64,000 nucleotides of DNA from positions 124,001 through 188,000 of the forward strand of contig CATQJD010000141.1 in assembly GCA_958298945.1 (NCBI GenBank), given 5' to 3'. The notes below the pieces were generated by a model. The model did not search any database. It saw only the letters and a program-made list of their open reading frames with translations, and was not told the DNA's origin. The stretch comes from Atherix ibis (lineage: Eukaryota; Arthropoda; Insecta; Diptera; Athericidae). This document shows, in pieces, positions 47,339 to 63,966 of the stretch (its first letter is position 1; each line of letters opens with the position of its first letter). A program made the translations under genes and the position numbers.

Positions 47339-47369
47339 TAACACACTTTTTTTTTTTTTTTTTTTTTTT
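47339..47369 (-). repeat. Internal taacacac plus 23-nt poly(T) junction
   Basis: taacacac (47339..47346) followed by 23 T. This matches the target core plus poly(A) tail arrangement seen at element 3' ends, but it lies at the 5' end of element C. It looks like the joint between the element's own 5' end and the poly(A) end of another RNA-derived piece. Confidence 0.8.
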
Positions 47370-47495
47370 GTATGTCACTAATTTAACGTCTACAAAATTA
47401 ACTACAAGTAATTTAAGCAAAAAGTCAATATTGTTATTGAAAATTATTTAACACTCAGATTATATGTTCTATTATTTCCACAACACAACAGAGAA
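47370..47495 (-). other. Chimeric histone leader: diverged H3 5' UTR joined to diverged H4 5' UTR
   Basis: Read on the minus strand, the first part (about 47495 to 47440) matches the H3 5' leader from near its predicted start to about 10 nt before the ATG, with several substitutions. The second part (about 47440 to 47380) matches the H4 5' leader from near the H4 start to about 10 nt before its ATG, including ttacttgtagt and ttttgtagacgttaa. Ten unmatched bases then precede the poly(A). In the normal array these leaders are on opposite strands; here they are in tandem and in the element's sense. Confidence 0.8.
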
Positions 47496-48033
<538 letters not shown>

Positions 48034-48650
48034 GTTAACTAAAATAATTAACAAAATCTCAATTGACAAATCGGTCCTTTTCAGGACCATCAAAATAATA
48101 AGCATTGAGTTAAAATAAGTATTTCAGTATTTATAAATTACAAAAATATGTGTACTCATTGTTGAATGAAAACAATAAAGATATATAAAATAAAATATAC
48201 AAATAGTTTAGAAATAAAATGTTGAAGTCAAATTTAATAAATATAGACATGAATTACGAATATATCACATGATTTTAAGGAATTATGTTTTTCAAAAAAA
48301 ATATTCAGGTTTTTTATAAAGAATATTAATGTATAATTTATGAGAATACAATTTCTTAAAATTTACGCAAAATCCCTCTTCTATATTCGATATATTTAGA
48401 AGCACTTCCCTTGTGCATAATCAAATGGAGTCCAATTATACTTTTAACTAAACAATAAGCAACTTATTTTAGGAACAAAATAATTTATGGCAATTTAAAA
48501 AACAAATTTAGTCTTTTTTATTTGAAACACATTTACATGTAACATATTACTCTATTGTCCTCTTATTAAAAATATTTGTCGTCCTGAAAAGGACGGTTTT
48601 GTTATATTGTTCAGATGTCAATTGAATTTGCATTGTCAGTCAAATGGAAT

Positions 48651-49025
48651 TTAGGCTTTCTTTTCAGTCTTCTTCGGCAATAGAACTGCTTGAATATTAG
48701 GCAATACACCGCCTTGAGCAATAGTAACACCCGATAATAATTTATTCAATTCTTCGTCATTACGGATGGCCAATTGTAAGTGGCGTGGGATAATTCTTGT
48801 CTTTTTATTATCACGTGCAGCATTACCAGCCAATTCAAGAACTTCAGCTGCCAAATATTCCATGACAGCTGCTAAATAAACTGGAGCTCCTGCGCCAACA
48901 CGCTCAGCATAATTGCCTTTTCTTAACAAACGATGAATACGACCAACAGGAAATTGTAATCCAGCACGATTTGATCGAGACTTTGCCTTTCCCTTAACTT
49001 TACCACCTTTTCCACGACCAGACAT
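48651..49025 (-). CDS. His2A: Histone H2A, copy 13
   Basis: Majority protein. Stem-loop 48580..48595. Confidence 0.99.
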
Positions 49026-49372
49026 TTTCAAATAATATGTATTTTATAACTTTGCAAACAAATTTTCTATATACTGCCTCGTTAACGCTTCCAATTCACT
49101 ATCAACGAACAAACAAACTTATCTTCACGAATTCCAATCAAGGAATAATGCTGAAAACGTTATTTACGCTCTTATTTATACATTCAAAAAAGTGACGCTA
49201 TACTATTTTAGGGAGGGATGATAAAATGTATATAGCAAGCATGTGTAAAGTGAATATAAACGGAGTCATTTTTCGTTTTTAGGCACATTTCAATTTTGAC
49301 TCTTCGAGTGTTCAATTCGAGCTGATTCAATTGTTGTAAATTTGTGAGTGAACTTAAAGTTATTTTGACATC

Positions 49373-49744
49373 ATGCCGCCAAAAACTAGTGGAAAAGCAG
49401 CAAAAAAGGCTGGTAAAGCACAAAAGAATATTTCTAAAACTGACAAGAAGAGAAAACGCAAGAGGAAGGAAAGTTACGCTATTTACATTTACAAAGTATT
49501 GAAACAAGTTCATCCTGATACTGGTATTTCATCGAAGGCAATGAGTATTATGAACAGTTTTGTTAATGATATATTTGAACGAATTGCCGCCGAAGCATCC
49601 CGATTGGCACATTATAATAAAAGATCAACAATTACTAGTCGGGAGATTCAAACTGCTGTACGTCTACTATTGCCAGGTGAACTTGCTAAGCACGCTGTCA
49701 GTGAAGGAACCAAAGCCGTTACTAAATATACCAGCTCGAAATAA
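49373..49744 (+). CDS. His2B: Histone H2B, copy 13
   Basis: Unchanged protein with intact stem-loop at 49795..49810. Confidence 0.99.
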   Translation: MPPKTSGKAAKKAGKAQKNISKTDKKRKRKRKESYAIYIYKVLKQVHPDTGISSKAMSIMNSFVNDIFERIAAEASRLAHYNKRSTITSREIQTAVRLLLPGELAKHAVSEGTKAVTKYTSSK

Positions 49745-50387
49745 GCGATTAATAACTAATTATAACCATTTAAAATACGAGTACATACGAAAATGGCCCT
49801 TTTCAGGGCCGACCAAATAACTAAACATGGAGCAAAAATTAAATTATGTTAATACCTTTATTCGATATTTTAGAAAATAATTGTTCATGCTATGAAATGA
49901 GAATTGAATTATTAAATTCAAACTAATTAGTTAATTGGATTGGATTAGCAATTTATATTTACAAATCTTGCTTCTTGAAAATAGAGCAAACTTCATTAAG
50001 AATGTTTTAAAAAAAATTCCATTTCAGCAAGAACGCAATAAAAATTATTGTCAAATGGGTAAGTGTCGTAGCGTGGCGCTTAGAATATACAACGCAGTAC
50101 AAATTTTTCTTGAAATGTTAGCAAACAAACTTTTTAAAATATACGAAAACGAATCGCAAAATATTATTTCTTCCTTAGACAAACTATTGATTTTTCAGAA
50201 TAAAGAAGCACCATGATATTTAATTTAAATTAATCTGAGAATACATTCTTTTAAAATAGCTTCTATCTATTCTCTACCATTCTGACATTTTTGACATTTT
50301 ATTACTTCTGTATACTTAATGTTAATAAATTTGGTGGCTCTGAAAAGAGCCGATTTTCATTTTTTATTTGTACGATCAAACAACTAC

Positions 50388-50819
<432 letters not shown>

Positions 50820-50873
50820 TCAAATTATATGTTATATTACTTCCACAACACAACAGAGAATAACACACAAGGT

Positions 50874-51264
50874 AATTACAATTCAATTGTAATTCAATTT
50901 ATTTCAGTTTAATATTGGCACAAAATTATTTACATTATTTATATTTAATAACTAAAACTGAAAGTATATTATAACACTTTTTTTTTTTTGTGTAACTTAA
51001 GACTATTACTTAGGTCTAGTTCCTACGATGTATCGTCTTGAAATATAGTACAATAATGCACGTTATCTTTCGCGTTAATTATTATCTTTATTTTATTCCC
51101 TGATATTATGGTATATGTATGCAGCTTTTCGTACCTTATAGCTGCATAAGACTTGGTATTGAATTAAAACTTAAACTTAAAGACTATATAACACTTATTA
51201 CTACTTATACTAAACTTACACAATACACTTATGGCACAGCTGTTCTAGCCTAGGTGTATGTGGG
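50874..51264. repeat. 391-nt block replacing H4, copy 6
   Basis: Same breakpoints and content as copy 1. Confidence 0.85.
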
Positions 51265-51623
51265 ATGTTTTTCAAAAAAAAAATTCAGGTTTTTTATAAA
51301 GAATATTAATGTATGAGAATACAATTTCTTAAAATTTACGCAAAATCCCTCTTCTATATTCGATATATTTAGAAGCACTTCCCTTGTGAATCATCAAATG
51401 GAGTCCAATTATACTTTTAACTAAACAATAAGCAACTTATTTTAGGAACAAAATAATTTATGGCAATTTAAAAAACAAATTTAGTCTTTTTTATTTGAAA
51501 CACATTTACATGTAACATATTACTCTATTGTCCTCTTATTAAAAATATTTGTCGTCCTGAAAAGGACGGTTTTGTTATATTGTTCAGATGTCAATTGAAT
51601 TTGCATTGTCAGTCAAATGGAAT

Positions 51624-51998
51624 TTAGGCTTTCTTTTCAGTCTTCTTCGGCAATAGAACTGCTTGAATATTAGGCAATACACCGCCTTGAGCAATAGTAA
51701 CACCCGATAATAATTTATTCAATTCTTCGTCATTACGGATGGCCAATTGTAAGTGGCGTGGGATAATTCTTGTCTTTTTATTATCACGTGCAGCATTACC
51801 AGCCAATTCAAGAACTTCAGCTGCCAAATATTCCATGACAGCTGCTAAATAAACTGGAGCTCCTGCGCCAACACGCTCAGCATAATTGCCTTTTCTTAAC
51901 AAACGATGAATACGACCAACAGGAAATTGTAATCCAGCACGATTTGATCGAGACTTTGCCTTTCCCTTAACTTTACCACCTTTTCCACGACCAGACAT
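51624..51998 (-). CDS. His2A: Histone H2A, copy 14
   Basis: Majority protein. Stem-loop 51553..51568. Confidence 0.99.
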
Positions 51999-52345
51999 TT
52001 TCAAATAATATGTATTTTATAACTTTGCAAACAAATTTTCTATATACTGCCTCGTTAACGCTTCCAATTCACTATCAACGAACAAACAAACTTATCTTCA
52101 CGAATTCCAATCAAGGAATAATGCTGAAAACGTTATTTACGCTCTTATTTATACATTCAAAAAAGTGACGCTATACTATTTTAGGGAGGGATGATAAAAT
52201 GTATATAGCAAGCATGTGTAAAGTGAATATAAACGGAGTCATTTTTCGTTTTTAGGCACATTTCAATTTTGACTCTTCGAGTGTTCAATTCGAGCTGATT
52301 CAATTGTTGTAAATTTGTGAGTGAACTTAAAGTTATTTTGACATC

Positions 52346-52717
52346 ATGCCGCCAAAAACTAGTGGAAAAGCAGCAAAAAAGGCTGGTAAAGCACAAAAGA
52401 ATATTTCTAAAACTGACAAGAAGAGAAAACGCAAGAGGAAGGAAAGTTACGCTATTTACATTTACAAAGTATTGAAACAAGTTCATCCTGATACTGGTAT
52501 TTCATCGAAGGCAATGAGTATTATGAACAGTTTTGTTAATGATATATTTGAACGAATTGCCGCCGAAGCATCCCGATTGGCACATTATAATAAAAGATCA
52601 ACAATTACTAGTCGGGAGATTCAAACTGCTGTACGTCTACTATTGCCAGGTGAACTTGCTAAGCACGCTGTCAGTGAAGGAACCAAAGCCGTTACTAAAT
52701 ATACCAGCTCGAAATAA
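52346..52717 (+). CDS. His2B: Histone H2B, copy 14
   Basis: Unchanged protein with intact stem-loop at 52768..52783. Confidence 0.99.
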   Translation: MPPKTSGKAAKKAGKAQKNISKTDKKRKRKRKESYAIYIYKVLKQVHPDTGISSKAMSIMNSFVNDIFERIAAEASRLAHYNKRSTITSREIQTAVRLLLPGELAKHAVSEGTKAVTKYTSSK

Positions 52718-53360
52718 GCGATTAATAACTAATTATAACCATTTAAAATACGAGTACATACGAAAATGGCCCTTTTCAGGGCCGACCAAATAACTAAACA
52801 TGGAGCAAAAATTAAATTATGTTAATACCTTTATTCGATATTTTAGAAAATAATTGTTCATGCTATGAAATGAGAATTGAATTATTAAATTCAAACTAAT
52901 TAGTTAATTGGATTGGATTAGCAATTTATATTTACAAATCTTGCTTCTTGAAAATAGAGCAAACTTCATTAAGAATGTTTTAAAAAAAATTCCATTTCAG
53001 CAAGAACGCAATAAAAATTATTGTCAAATGGGTAAGTGTCGTAGCGTGGCGCTTAGAATATACAACGCAGTACAAATTTTTCTTGAAATGTTAGCAAACA
53101 AACTTTTTAAAATATACGAAAACGAATCGCAAAATATTATTTCTTCCTTAGACAAACTATTGATTTTTCAGAATAAAGAAGCACCATGATATTTAATTTA
53201 AATTAATCTGAGAATACATTCTTTTAAAATAGCTTCTATCTATTCTCTACCATTCTGACATTTTTGACATTTTATTACTTCTGTATACTCAATGTTAATA
53301 AATTTGGTGGCTCTGAAAAGAGCCGATTTTCATTTTTTATTTGTACGATCAAACAACTAC

Positions 53361-54371
<1,011 letters not shown>

Positions 54372-54988
54372 GTTAACTAAAATAATTAACAAAATCTCAA
54401 TTGACAAATCGGTCCTTTTCAGGACCATCAAAATAATAAGCATTGAGTTAAAATAAGTATTTCAGTATTTATAAATTACAAAAATATGTGTACTCATTGT
54501 TGAATGAAAACAATAAAGATATATAAAATAAAATATACAAATAGTTTAGAAATAAAATGTTGAAGTCAAATTTAATAAATATAGACATGAATTACGAATA
54601 TATCACATGATTTTAAGGAATTATGTTTTTCAAAAAAAATATTCAGGTTTTTTATAAAGAATATTAATGTATAATTTATGAGAATACAATTTCTTAAAAT
54701 TTACGCAAAATCCCTCTTCTATATTCGATATATTTAGAAGCACTTCCCTTGTGCATAATCAAATGGAGTCCAATTATACTTTTAACTAAACAATAAGCAA
54801 CTTATTTTAGGAACAAAATAATTTATGGCAATTTAAAAAACAAATTTAGTCTTTTTTATTTGAAACACATTTACATGTAACATATTACTCTATTGTCCTC
54901 TTATTAAAAATATTTGTCGTCCTGAAAAGGACGGTTTTGTTATATTGTTCAGATGTCAATTGAATTTGCATTGTCAGTCAAATGGAAT

Positions 54989-55363
54989 TTAGGCTTTCTT
55001 TTCAGTCTTCTTCGGCAATAGAACTGCTTGAATATTAGGCAATACACCGCCTTGAGCAATAGTAACACCCGATAATAATTTATTCAATTCTTCGTCATTA
55101 CGGATGGCCAATTGTAAGTGGCGTGGGATAATTCTTGTCTTTTTATTATCACGTGCAGCATTACCAGCCAATTCAAGAACTTCAGCTGCCAAATATTCCA
55201 TGACAGCTGCTAAATAAACTGGAGCTCCTGCGCCAACACGCTCAGCATAATTGCCTTTTCTTAACAAACGATGAATACGACCAACAGGAAATTGTAATCC
55301 AGCACGATTTGATCGAGACTTTGCCTTTCCCTTAACTTTACCACCTTTTCCACGACCAGACAT
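54989..55363 (-). CDS. His2A: Histone H2A, copy 15
   Basis: Majority protein. Stem-loop 54918..54933. Confidence 0.99.
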
Positions 55364-55710
55364 TTTCAAATAATATGTATTTTATAACTTTGCAAACAAA
55401 TTTTCTATATACTGCCTCGTTAACGCTTCCAATTCACTATCAACGAACAAACAAACTTATCTTCACGAATTCCAATCAAGGAATAATGCTGAAAACGTTA
55501 TTTACGCTCTTATTTATACATTCAAAAAAGTGACGCTATACTATTTTAGGGAGGGATGATAAAATGTATATAGCAAGCATGTGTAAAGTGAATATAAACG
55601 GAGTCATTTTTCGTTTTTAGGCACATTTCAATTTTGACTCTTCGAGTGTTCAATTCGAGCTGATTCAATTGTTGTAAATTTGTGAGTGAACTTAAAGTTA
55701 TTTTGACATC

Positions 55711-56082
55711 ATGCCGCCAAAAACTAGTGGAAAAGCAGCAAAAAAGGCTGGTAAAGCACAAAAGAATATTTCTAAAACTGACAAGAAGAGAAAACGCAAG
55801 AGGAAGGAAAGTTACGCTATTTACATTTACAAAGTATTGAAACAAGTTCATCCTGATACTGGTATTTCATCGAAGGCAATGAGTATTATGAACAGTTTTG
55901 TTAATGATATATTTGAACGAATTGCCGCCGAAGCATCCCGATTGGCACATTATAATAAAAGATCAACAATTACTAGTCGGGAGATTCAAACTGCTGTACG
56001 TCTACTATTGCCAGGTGAACTTGCTAAGCACGCTGTCAGTGAAGGAACCAAAGCCGTTACTAAATATACCAGCTCGAAATAA
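55711..56082 (+). CDS. His2B: Histone H2B, copy 15
   Basis: Unchanged protein with intact stem-loop at 56133..56148. Confidence 0.99.
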   Translation: MPPKTSGKAAKKAGKAQKNISKTDKKRKRKRKESYAIYIYKVLKQVHPDTGISSKAMSIMNSFVNDIFERIAAEASRLAHYNKRSTITSREIQTAVRLLLPGELAKHAVSEGTKAVTKYTSSK

Positions 56083-56725
56083 GCGATTAATAACTAATTA
56101 TAACCATTTAAAATACGAGTACATACGAAAATGGCCCTTTTCAGGGCCGACCAAATAACTAAACATGGAGCAAAAATTAAATTATGTTAATACCTTTATT
56201 CGATATTTTAGAAAATAATTGTTCATGCTATGAAATGAGAATTGAATTATTAAATTCAAACTAATTAGTTAATTGGATTGGATTAGCAATTTATATTTAC
56301 AAATCTTGCTTCTTGAAAATAGAGCAAACTTCATTAAGAATGTTTTAAAAAAAATTCCATTTCAGCAAGAACGCAATAAAAATTATTGTCAAATGGGTAA
56401 GTGTCGTAGCGTGGCGCTTAGAATATACAACGCAGTACAAATTTTTCTTGAAATGTTAGCAAACAAACTTTTTAAAATATACGAAAACGAATCGCAAAAT
56501 ATTATTTCTTCCTTAGACAAACTATTGATTTTTCAGAATAAAGAAGCACCATGATATTTAATTTAAATTAATCTGAGAATATATTCTTTTAAAATAGCTT
56601 CTATCTATTCTCTACCATTCTGACATTTTTGACATTTTATTACTTCTGTATACTTAATGTTAATAAATTTGGTGGCTCTGAAAAGAGCCGATTTTCATTT
56701 TTTATTTGTACGATCAAACAACTAC

Positions 56726-57157
<432 letters not shown>

Positions 57158-57211
57158 TCAAATTATATGTTATATTACTTCCACAACACAACAGAGAATA
57201 ACACACAAGGT

Positions 57212-57602
57212 AATTACAATTCAATTGTAATTCAATTTATTTCAGTTTAATATTGGCACAAAATTATTTACATTATTTATATTTAATAACTAAAACTGAA
57301 AGTATATTATAACACTTTTTTTTTTTTGTGTAACTTAAGACTATTACTTAGGTCTAGTTCCTACGATGTATCGTCTTGAAATATAGTACAATAATGCACG
57401 TTATCTTTCGCGTTAATTATTATCTTTATTTTATTCCCTGATATTATGGTATATGTATGCAGCTTTTCGTACCTTATAGCTGCATAAGACTTGGTATTGA
57501 ATTAAAACTTAAACTTAAAGACTATATAACACTTATTACTACTTATACTAAACTTACACAATACACTTATGGCACAGCTGTTCTAGCCTAGGTGTATGTG
57601 GG
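57212..57602. repeat. 391-nt block replacing H4, copy 7
   Basis: Same breakpoints as copy 1, with the one-base-shorter A-run after the right junction also seen at copy 5. Confidence 0.85.
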
Positions 57603-57960
57603 ATGTTTTTCAAAAAAAAATTCAGGTTTTTTATAAAGAATATTAATGTATGAGAATACAATTTCTTAAAATTTACGCAAAATCCCTCTTCTATATTCGA
57701 TATATTTAGAAGCACTTCCCTTGTGAATCATCAAATGGAGTCCAATTATACTTTTAACTAAACAATAAGCAACTTATTTTAGGAACAAAATAATTTATGG
57801 CAATTTAAAAAACAAATTTAGTCTTTTTTATTTGAAACACATTTACATGTAACATATTACTCTATTGTCCTCTTATTAAAAATATTTGTCGTCCTGAAAA
57901 GGACGGTTTTGTTATATTGTTCAGATGTCAATTGAATTTGCATTGTCAGTCAAATGGAAT

Positions 57961-58335
57961 TTAGGCTTTCTTTTCAGTCTTCTTCGGCAATAGAACTGCT
58001 TGAATATTAGGCAATACACCGCCTTGAGCAATAGTAACACCCGATAATAATTTATTCAATTCTTCGTCATTACGGATGGCCAATTGTAAGTGGCGTGGGA
58101 TAATTCTTGTCTTTTTATTATCACGTGCAGCATTACCAGCCAATTCAAGAACTTCAGCTGCCAAATATTCCATGACAGCTGCTAAATAAACTGGAGCTCC
58201 TGCGCCAACACGCTCAGCATAATTGCCTTTTCTTAACAAACGATGAATACGACCAACAGGAAATTGTAATCCAGCACGATTTGATCGAGACTTTGCCTTT
58301 CCCTTAACTTTACCACCTTTTCCACGACCAGACAT
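57961..58335 (-). CDS. His2A: Histone H2A, copy 16
   Basis: Majority protein. Stem-loop 57890..57905. Confidence 0.99.
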
Positions 58336-58682
58336 TTTCAAATAATATGTATTTTATAACTTTGCAAACAAATTTTCTATATACTGCCTCGTTAACGCTT
58401 CCAATTCACTATCAACGAACAAACAAACTTATCTTCACGAATTCCAATCAAGGAATAATGCTGAAAACGTTATTTACGCTCTTATTTATACATTCAAAAA
58501 AGTGACGCTATACTATTTTAGGGAGGGATGATAAAATGTATATAGCAAGCATGTGTAAAGTGAATATAAACGGAGTCATTTTTCGTTTTTAGGCACATTT
58601 CAATTTTGACTCTTCGAGTGTTCAATTCGAGCTGATTCAATTGTTGTAAATTTGTGAGTGAACTTAAAGTTATTTTGACATC

Positions 58683-59054
58683 ATGCCGCCAAAAACTAGT
58701 GGAAAAGCAGCAAAAAAGGCTGGTAAAGCACAAAAGAATATTTCTAAAACTGACAAGAAGAGAAAACGCAAGAGGAAGGAAAGTTACGCTATTTACATTT
58801 ACAAAGTATTGAAACAAGTTCATCCTGATACTGGTATTTCATCGAAGGCAATGAGTATTATGAACAGTTTTGTTAATGATATATTTGAACGAATTGCCGC
58901 CGAAGCATCCCGATTGGCACATTATAATAAAAGATCAACAATTACTAGTCGGGAGATTCAAACTGCTGTACGTCTACTATTGCCAGGTGAACTTGCTAAG
59001 CACGCTGTCAGTGAAGGAACCAAAGCCGTTACTAAATATACCAGCTCGAAATAA
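58683..59054 (+). CDS. His2B: Histone H2B, copy 16 (mutated stem-loop)
   Basis: Unchanged protein. The stem-loop at 59105..59120 carries the G-to-A change. Confidence 0.99.
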   Translation: MPPKTSGKAAKKAGKAQKNISKTDKKRKRKRKESYAIYIYKVLKQVHPDTGISSKAMSIMNSFVNDIFERIAAEASRLAHYNKRSTITSREIQTAVRLLLPGELAKHAVSEGTKAVTKYTSSK

Positions 59055-59697
59055 GCGATTAATAACTAATTATAACCATTTAAAATACGAGTACATACGA
59101 AAATGGCCCTTTTCAAGGCCGACCAAATAACTAAACATGGAGCAAAAATTAAATTATGTTAATACCTTTATTCGATATTTTAGAAAATAATTGTTCATGC
59201 TATGAAATGAGAATTGAATTATTAAATTCAAACTAATTAGTTAATTGGATTGGATTAGCAATTTATATTTACAAATCTTGCTTCTTGAAAATAGAGCAAA
59301 CTTCATTAAGAATGTTTTAAAAAAAATTCCATTTCAGCAAGAACGCAATAAAAATTATTGTCAAATGGGTAAGTGTCGTAGCGTGGCGCTTAGAATATAC
59401 AACGCAGTACAAATTTTTCTTGAAATGTTAGCAAACAAACTTTTTAAAATATACGAAAACGAATCGCAAAATATTATTTCTTCCTTAGACAAACTATTGA
59501 TTTTTCAGAATAAAGAAGCACCATGATATTTAATTTAAATTAATCTGAGAATACATTCTTTTAAAATAGCTTCTATCTATTCTCTACCATTCTGACATTT
59601 TTGACATTTTATTACTTCTGTATACTCAATGTTAATAAATTTGGTGGCTCTGAAAAGAGCCGATTTTCATTTTTTATTTGTACGATCAAACAACTAC

Positions 59698-60129
<432 letters not shown>

Positions 60130-60184
60130 TCAAATTATATGTTATATTACTTCCACAACACAACAGAGAATAACACACAAGGTT

Positions 60185-63100
60185 GTTTTTGTTTTTTGTT
60201 TAAGTAGAGCATTTATTATTTCCATATTACTTGTACATATTTACATGGTATTTAAAACGTAGAGCTAAAACATGCTCTGTACATCTTTTGCTTATATATT
60301 AAATTAGTTTTTAATGACTAAGTACATGAATTGCTTACAACTATGGCCTAAAAATTAAATGTGCTTGCTCAAACACAATTATCTATATTTTTAATTGCTT
60401 ATAAACTAAACTTAATCCTAGACTTAATAATAAAAAATAATAAAAATTAGGGAAAGGAATGTTGAGGAAGAGCGGATTAGGAGTTTGGAATTTTTGGGAA
60501 TTGTGTGTTGCTTCCGCTAACCACGATGGAAATGGGGAGTTAAGGAATTATAAAACTGAACGTTCATAATATCACTGTCCTTCGCAAAATCAGATATGAT
60601 AACTGGTGAGGCATAGAAGTAATCATTGTATAAGTTTCTGTGTTGGGTGGCTTGGGTATTAATCCTTTCTAGTGACTCTTGAATGAGTGGATTGGTATGG
60701 TCTATTAAATGCTGAAGAAAGTTTTTGGTTAGACCAACCATGTATGAAATAAAAGGAGTAAGATTACTTTTCTGATATATATAGGAGTTGGAGTAATGCT
60801 TACCGTCTATTTTACGATATTTTGAAAGACATTTCCTAATGATTGACCTTTCGAATACATGGACTTTATTGGCATACGTTTTCGAGAAACTAAAATAGAT
60901 CGGAAATGCATATCCAATAATTGGCCGAATAAGTTGTTTATAAAACAGTAACTTTGTATTTATACTAAGCCCCTTCCGACGTCTAAGTAGGAATAAAAAG
61001 GTATGAATAGCCCTTTTGGCTTTCTTCAAAGTTAACTCAACATGTGGGTTAAATTTGAACATTGAGTTAAAGTTGATGCCTAAATATTTTAGTTCATTTG
61101 AGACTGGGATAGCTGTGTTTTTAATCAGAATACGCAGCTTTTTGCTCTTTGTAGCAATTTTCCTCGGTCCGCGAGTGCTGGGATTACGGAAACAGATTAA
61201 ATTCGACTTATTAAGATTGACTGATAAGTTCCAGTCATCATAATAATTTATAATTTTAAAAAGTAGCTCTTGCGTTCTCTTTAGAGCTAATTTTGGTGAT
61301 TTGCTTTTGGCATAAACAAGAGTGTCGTCTGCATATAGTATCATTTGTGCTTTTGCGGCTGTTGGTATATCTGCAGTGTATATTGAATACAGCAGGGGAC
61401 CTAAAACCGAGCCTTGTGGAACTCCTTTACCTATTAAGAAGAATTCGGAAGTCGCGTTCTGATACCTAACACAGGATGATCTATCCTGAAGAAATGAGTG
61501 CAGCAGCAGCGTAATATGTGGAGGGAAATCAAGTTTGCATAGCTTGTGCACTAGTCCCTTATGCCAAACTGAGTCAAAGGCTTTGGTTATATCTAGGGAG
61601 CAAGCAACTGTTGATTCTTTACGGTTTAACCCAGTTGTTATCTCACTATGTAGTAGGAAAAGAGCATCCAAAGTTGAGTGACCTTTCCGGAATCCGAATT
61701 GAAAGTCGGGAATAATTTTATTTTCATTACAAAATTCATTTACCTTTTCGTAAAAAAATTTTTCTAAAATTTTTCCCAAACAGGGAAGAAGAGATATAGG
61801 TCGATGTTGTTGGATGGCTGCTCTACCTTGAGTTTTTGGAATATTAAAGATAATACCTATTTTCCAGGCTTTAGGGAAGTAGCAATTGTTAATACAGTGA
61901 TTAAATATTGCAACTAAGGGACGCAGACTCTTTTTCGGAAGCTTTCTCAGCATAAAGTTCGATATATTATCGATGCCGGCAGACTTTTTATTATTTAAGG
62001 ATTTTATTACCGAGTAGAGTGTGTTTTCGGATATAAACATATCTAGAAGGCTGGGATTACTTGCACTGTTATCAGTGCTGAATGTAGTAACATGAGTTGG
62101 GGCGTTTGATAAAAAACTATTGACCTGATTATTTACGTGAGTTCGTAGAGGTGAGTTTGAACTAAAGTTGTAAAGATCTTTATAAAACGAGGCAAAGTTT
62201 TTAGAAATATTAATTGGACCCCCTTTTATTTCGCGGTCGTTATTATCGGTAACTGTTACTTTATTGAGTGACCTTCGACCGGTGATTGCGTTAAGCTGCT
62301 TGAAAGCATCAGGACCTGGACGTACTTTTGAAAGTCGTTCAGAAAATTGTTCATTAAAGTGTTTGTTAACTTTATTGCGTATCATAGTTGATATGCAGTT
62401 AACCTGTGCCTCAAAGAGACGATAATCTGAGGATGTAGTGTTAAGTTCTCTCCGGAAAATGCGTTTCATTTCCCTTATCCAACGATTTTTCAACCAATAC
62501 ATTTTCTTAATGTCCTCAGGGAGAGAATCAAATCGATGGCTACTATAAGACAGTTGCCTTGAATGTCTATGAAATACCTCCGAGACAATCTGACTAAAGG
62601 TTTCTATATGGAAATCAATTTCTTGATTGGTTATGTTCTTGAAGCAAGGAATATTCATTCCGTTAGGTATGGCCATATCTACATCTTGCCTAAATTCTTT
62701 CCAGTTCGTGTTCTTATACGACGTGAAAGATTTTAACTCAGTATTCTCAAAGTTGAATTGAGTTTGAATTTTAATAAGAACCGGATAATGGTCTGAATGA
62801 AAGTTGAGAGTTGAACAAGTAATGTTCGAAGAGTAAGGATTAATTAAACCACTTGAAACGAAAAACAGATCGACTACAGATAAGCTACTAGGTCTGGTAG
62901 GACCAGGAGGTGCAATTATCTGTAATGTGGAGATGCTAGTTAGCAAATTTTTAATAGAAATGCCGGAAGAGTTACGGATAGGATCTCCCCATGAGGTGTG
63001 TCTGGCGTTAAAATCTCCTCCCATGATTACCTCATATCCCTTGCTCATGAGATCTTGTAAGAACTCGAAGAGGTCTTTAATTTCGACGGGTGAGCACTTG

Positions 63101-63416
63101 CAGGCAATATAACATGAAACTAATGCTATATTTTTAATACCCGAATTGCTTACGTTACATCGCGTAAGAACACAAGTGGTGCAGATATTATTTGATCTGA
63201 AGTTAACCAAGTTACTATATTGGATATTTTCTGAGAAAATAATGCCAGTTCCCTGATTAGAGTCATTGCGAATGCAATGAAATCGTGGAAGTGAAAGCTT
63301 GTGCTTCGAATTCAGGTGAGTTTCATTGATGAAATAGAAGTCGGCGGGCTGATTCTGAATGAACTGATAAAGTTCGACTCTTTTGGACAGGCTCACGATA
63401 GACCGCACGTTAAGTG
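60185..63416 (-). mobile_element. Jockey-type non-LTR retrotransposon, copy D (5'-truncated at the start of ORF2)
   Basis: About 3.2 kb in minus orientation after the left target copy taacacacaaggtt (60171..60184). The 3' tail is not a pure A-run but A-rich with C (gtttttgttttttg on the plus strand). It is truncated at about codon 9 of ORF2, so nearly the whole ORF2 is present but ORF1 and the 5' UTR are not. The 5' junction is unusual: a 14-nt inverted copy of the flanking spacer follows the element (63416..63429 against 63437..63450), and the right target copy is shortened to taacaaggtt. Confidence 0.95.
60517..63416 (-). pseudogene. ORF2, copy D, lacking only its first few codons
   Basis: The frame is continuous from the residue matching Leu10 of intact ORF2 to the stop. 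N11, E40, GGDFNARH, SDHYP, the RT motifs and YADD are all present. The native ATG is lost; the upstream open frame crosses the inverted junction and starts only at a GTG in the spacer. The catalytic domains appear complete, but without ORF1 or an own start the copy is probably non-autonomous. Confidence 0.88.
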
Positions 63417-63429
63417 GGAAATTAACCTT

Positions 63430-63966
<537 letters not shown>

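Larger units (their letters stand above)
42339..47495 (-). mobile_element. Jockey-type non-LTR retrotransposon, copy C (apparently full length, with extra 5' sequence)
   Basis: In element sense (minus strand) the order is: a chimeric leader resembling H3 then H4 5' UTR (47370..47495), a 23-nt poly(A) (47347..47369), a short 5' UTR starting gtgtgttaa, ORF1 (gag-like, zinc knuckles), a small middle ORF, ORF2 (endonuclease and reverse transcriptase), a 3' UTR of about 320 nt with AATAAA, and a short poly(A) tail. All three frames are open. There are no long terminal repeats. The two-ORF layout and motifs fit the jockey clade. It is the only copy here able to encode the whole retrotransposition machinery. 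Confidence 0.95.

Noticed and set aside
47313..47420. N-terminal extension of ORF1 containing a run of lysines
   Set aside because: It starts at a TTG and translates the poly(A) tract; the ATG at 47312 is the credible start.
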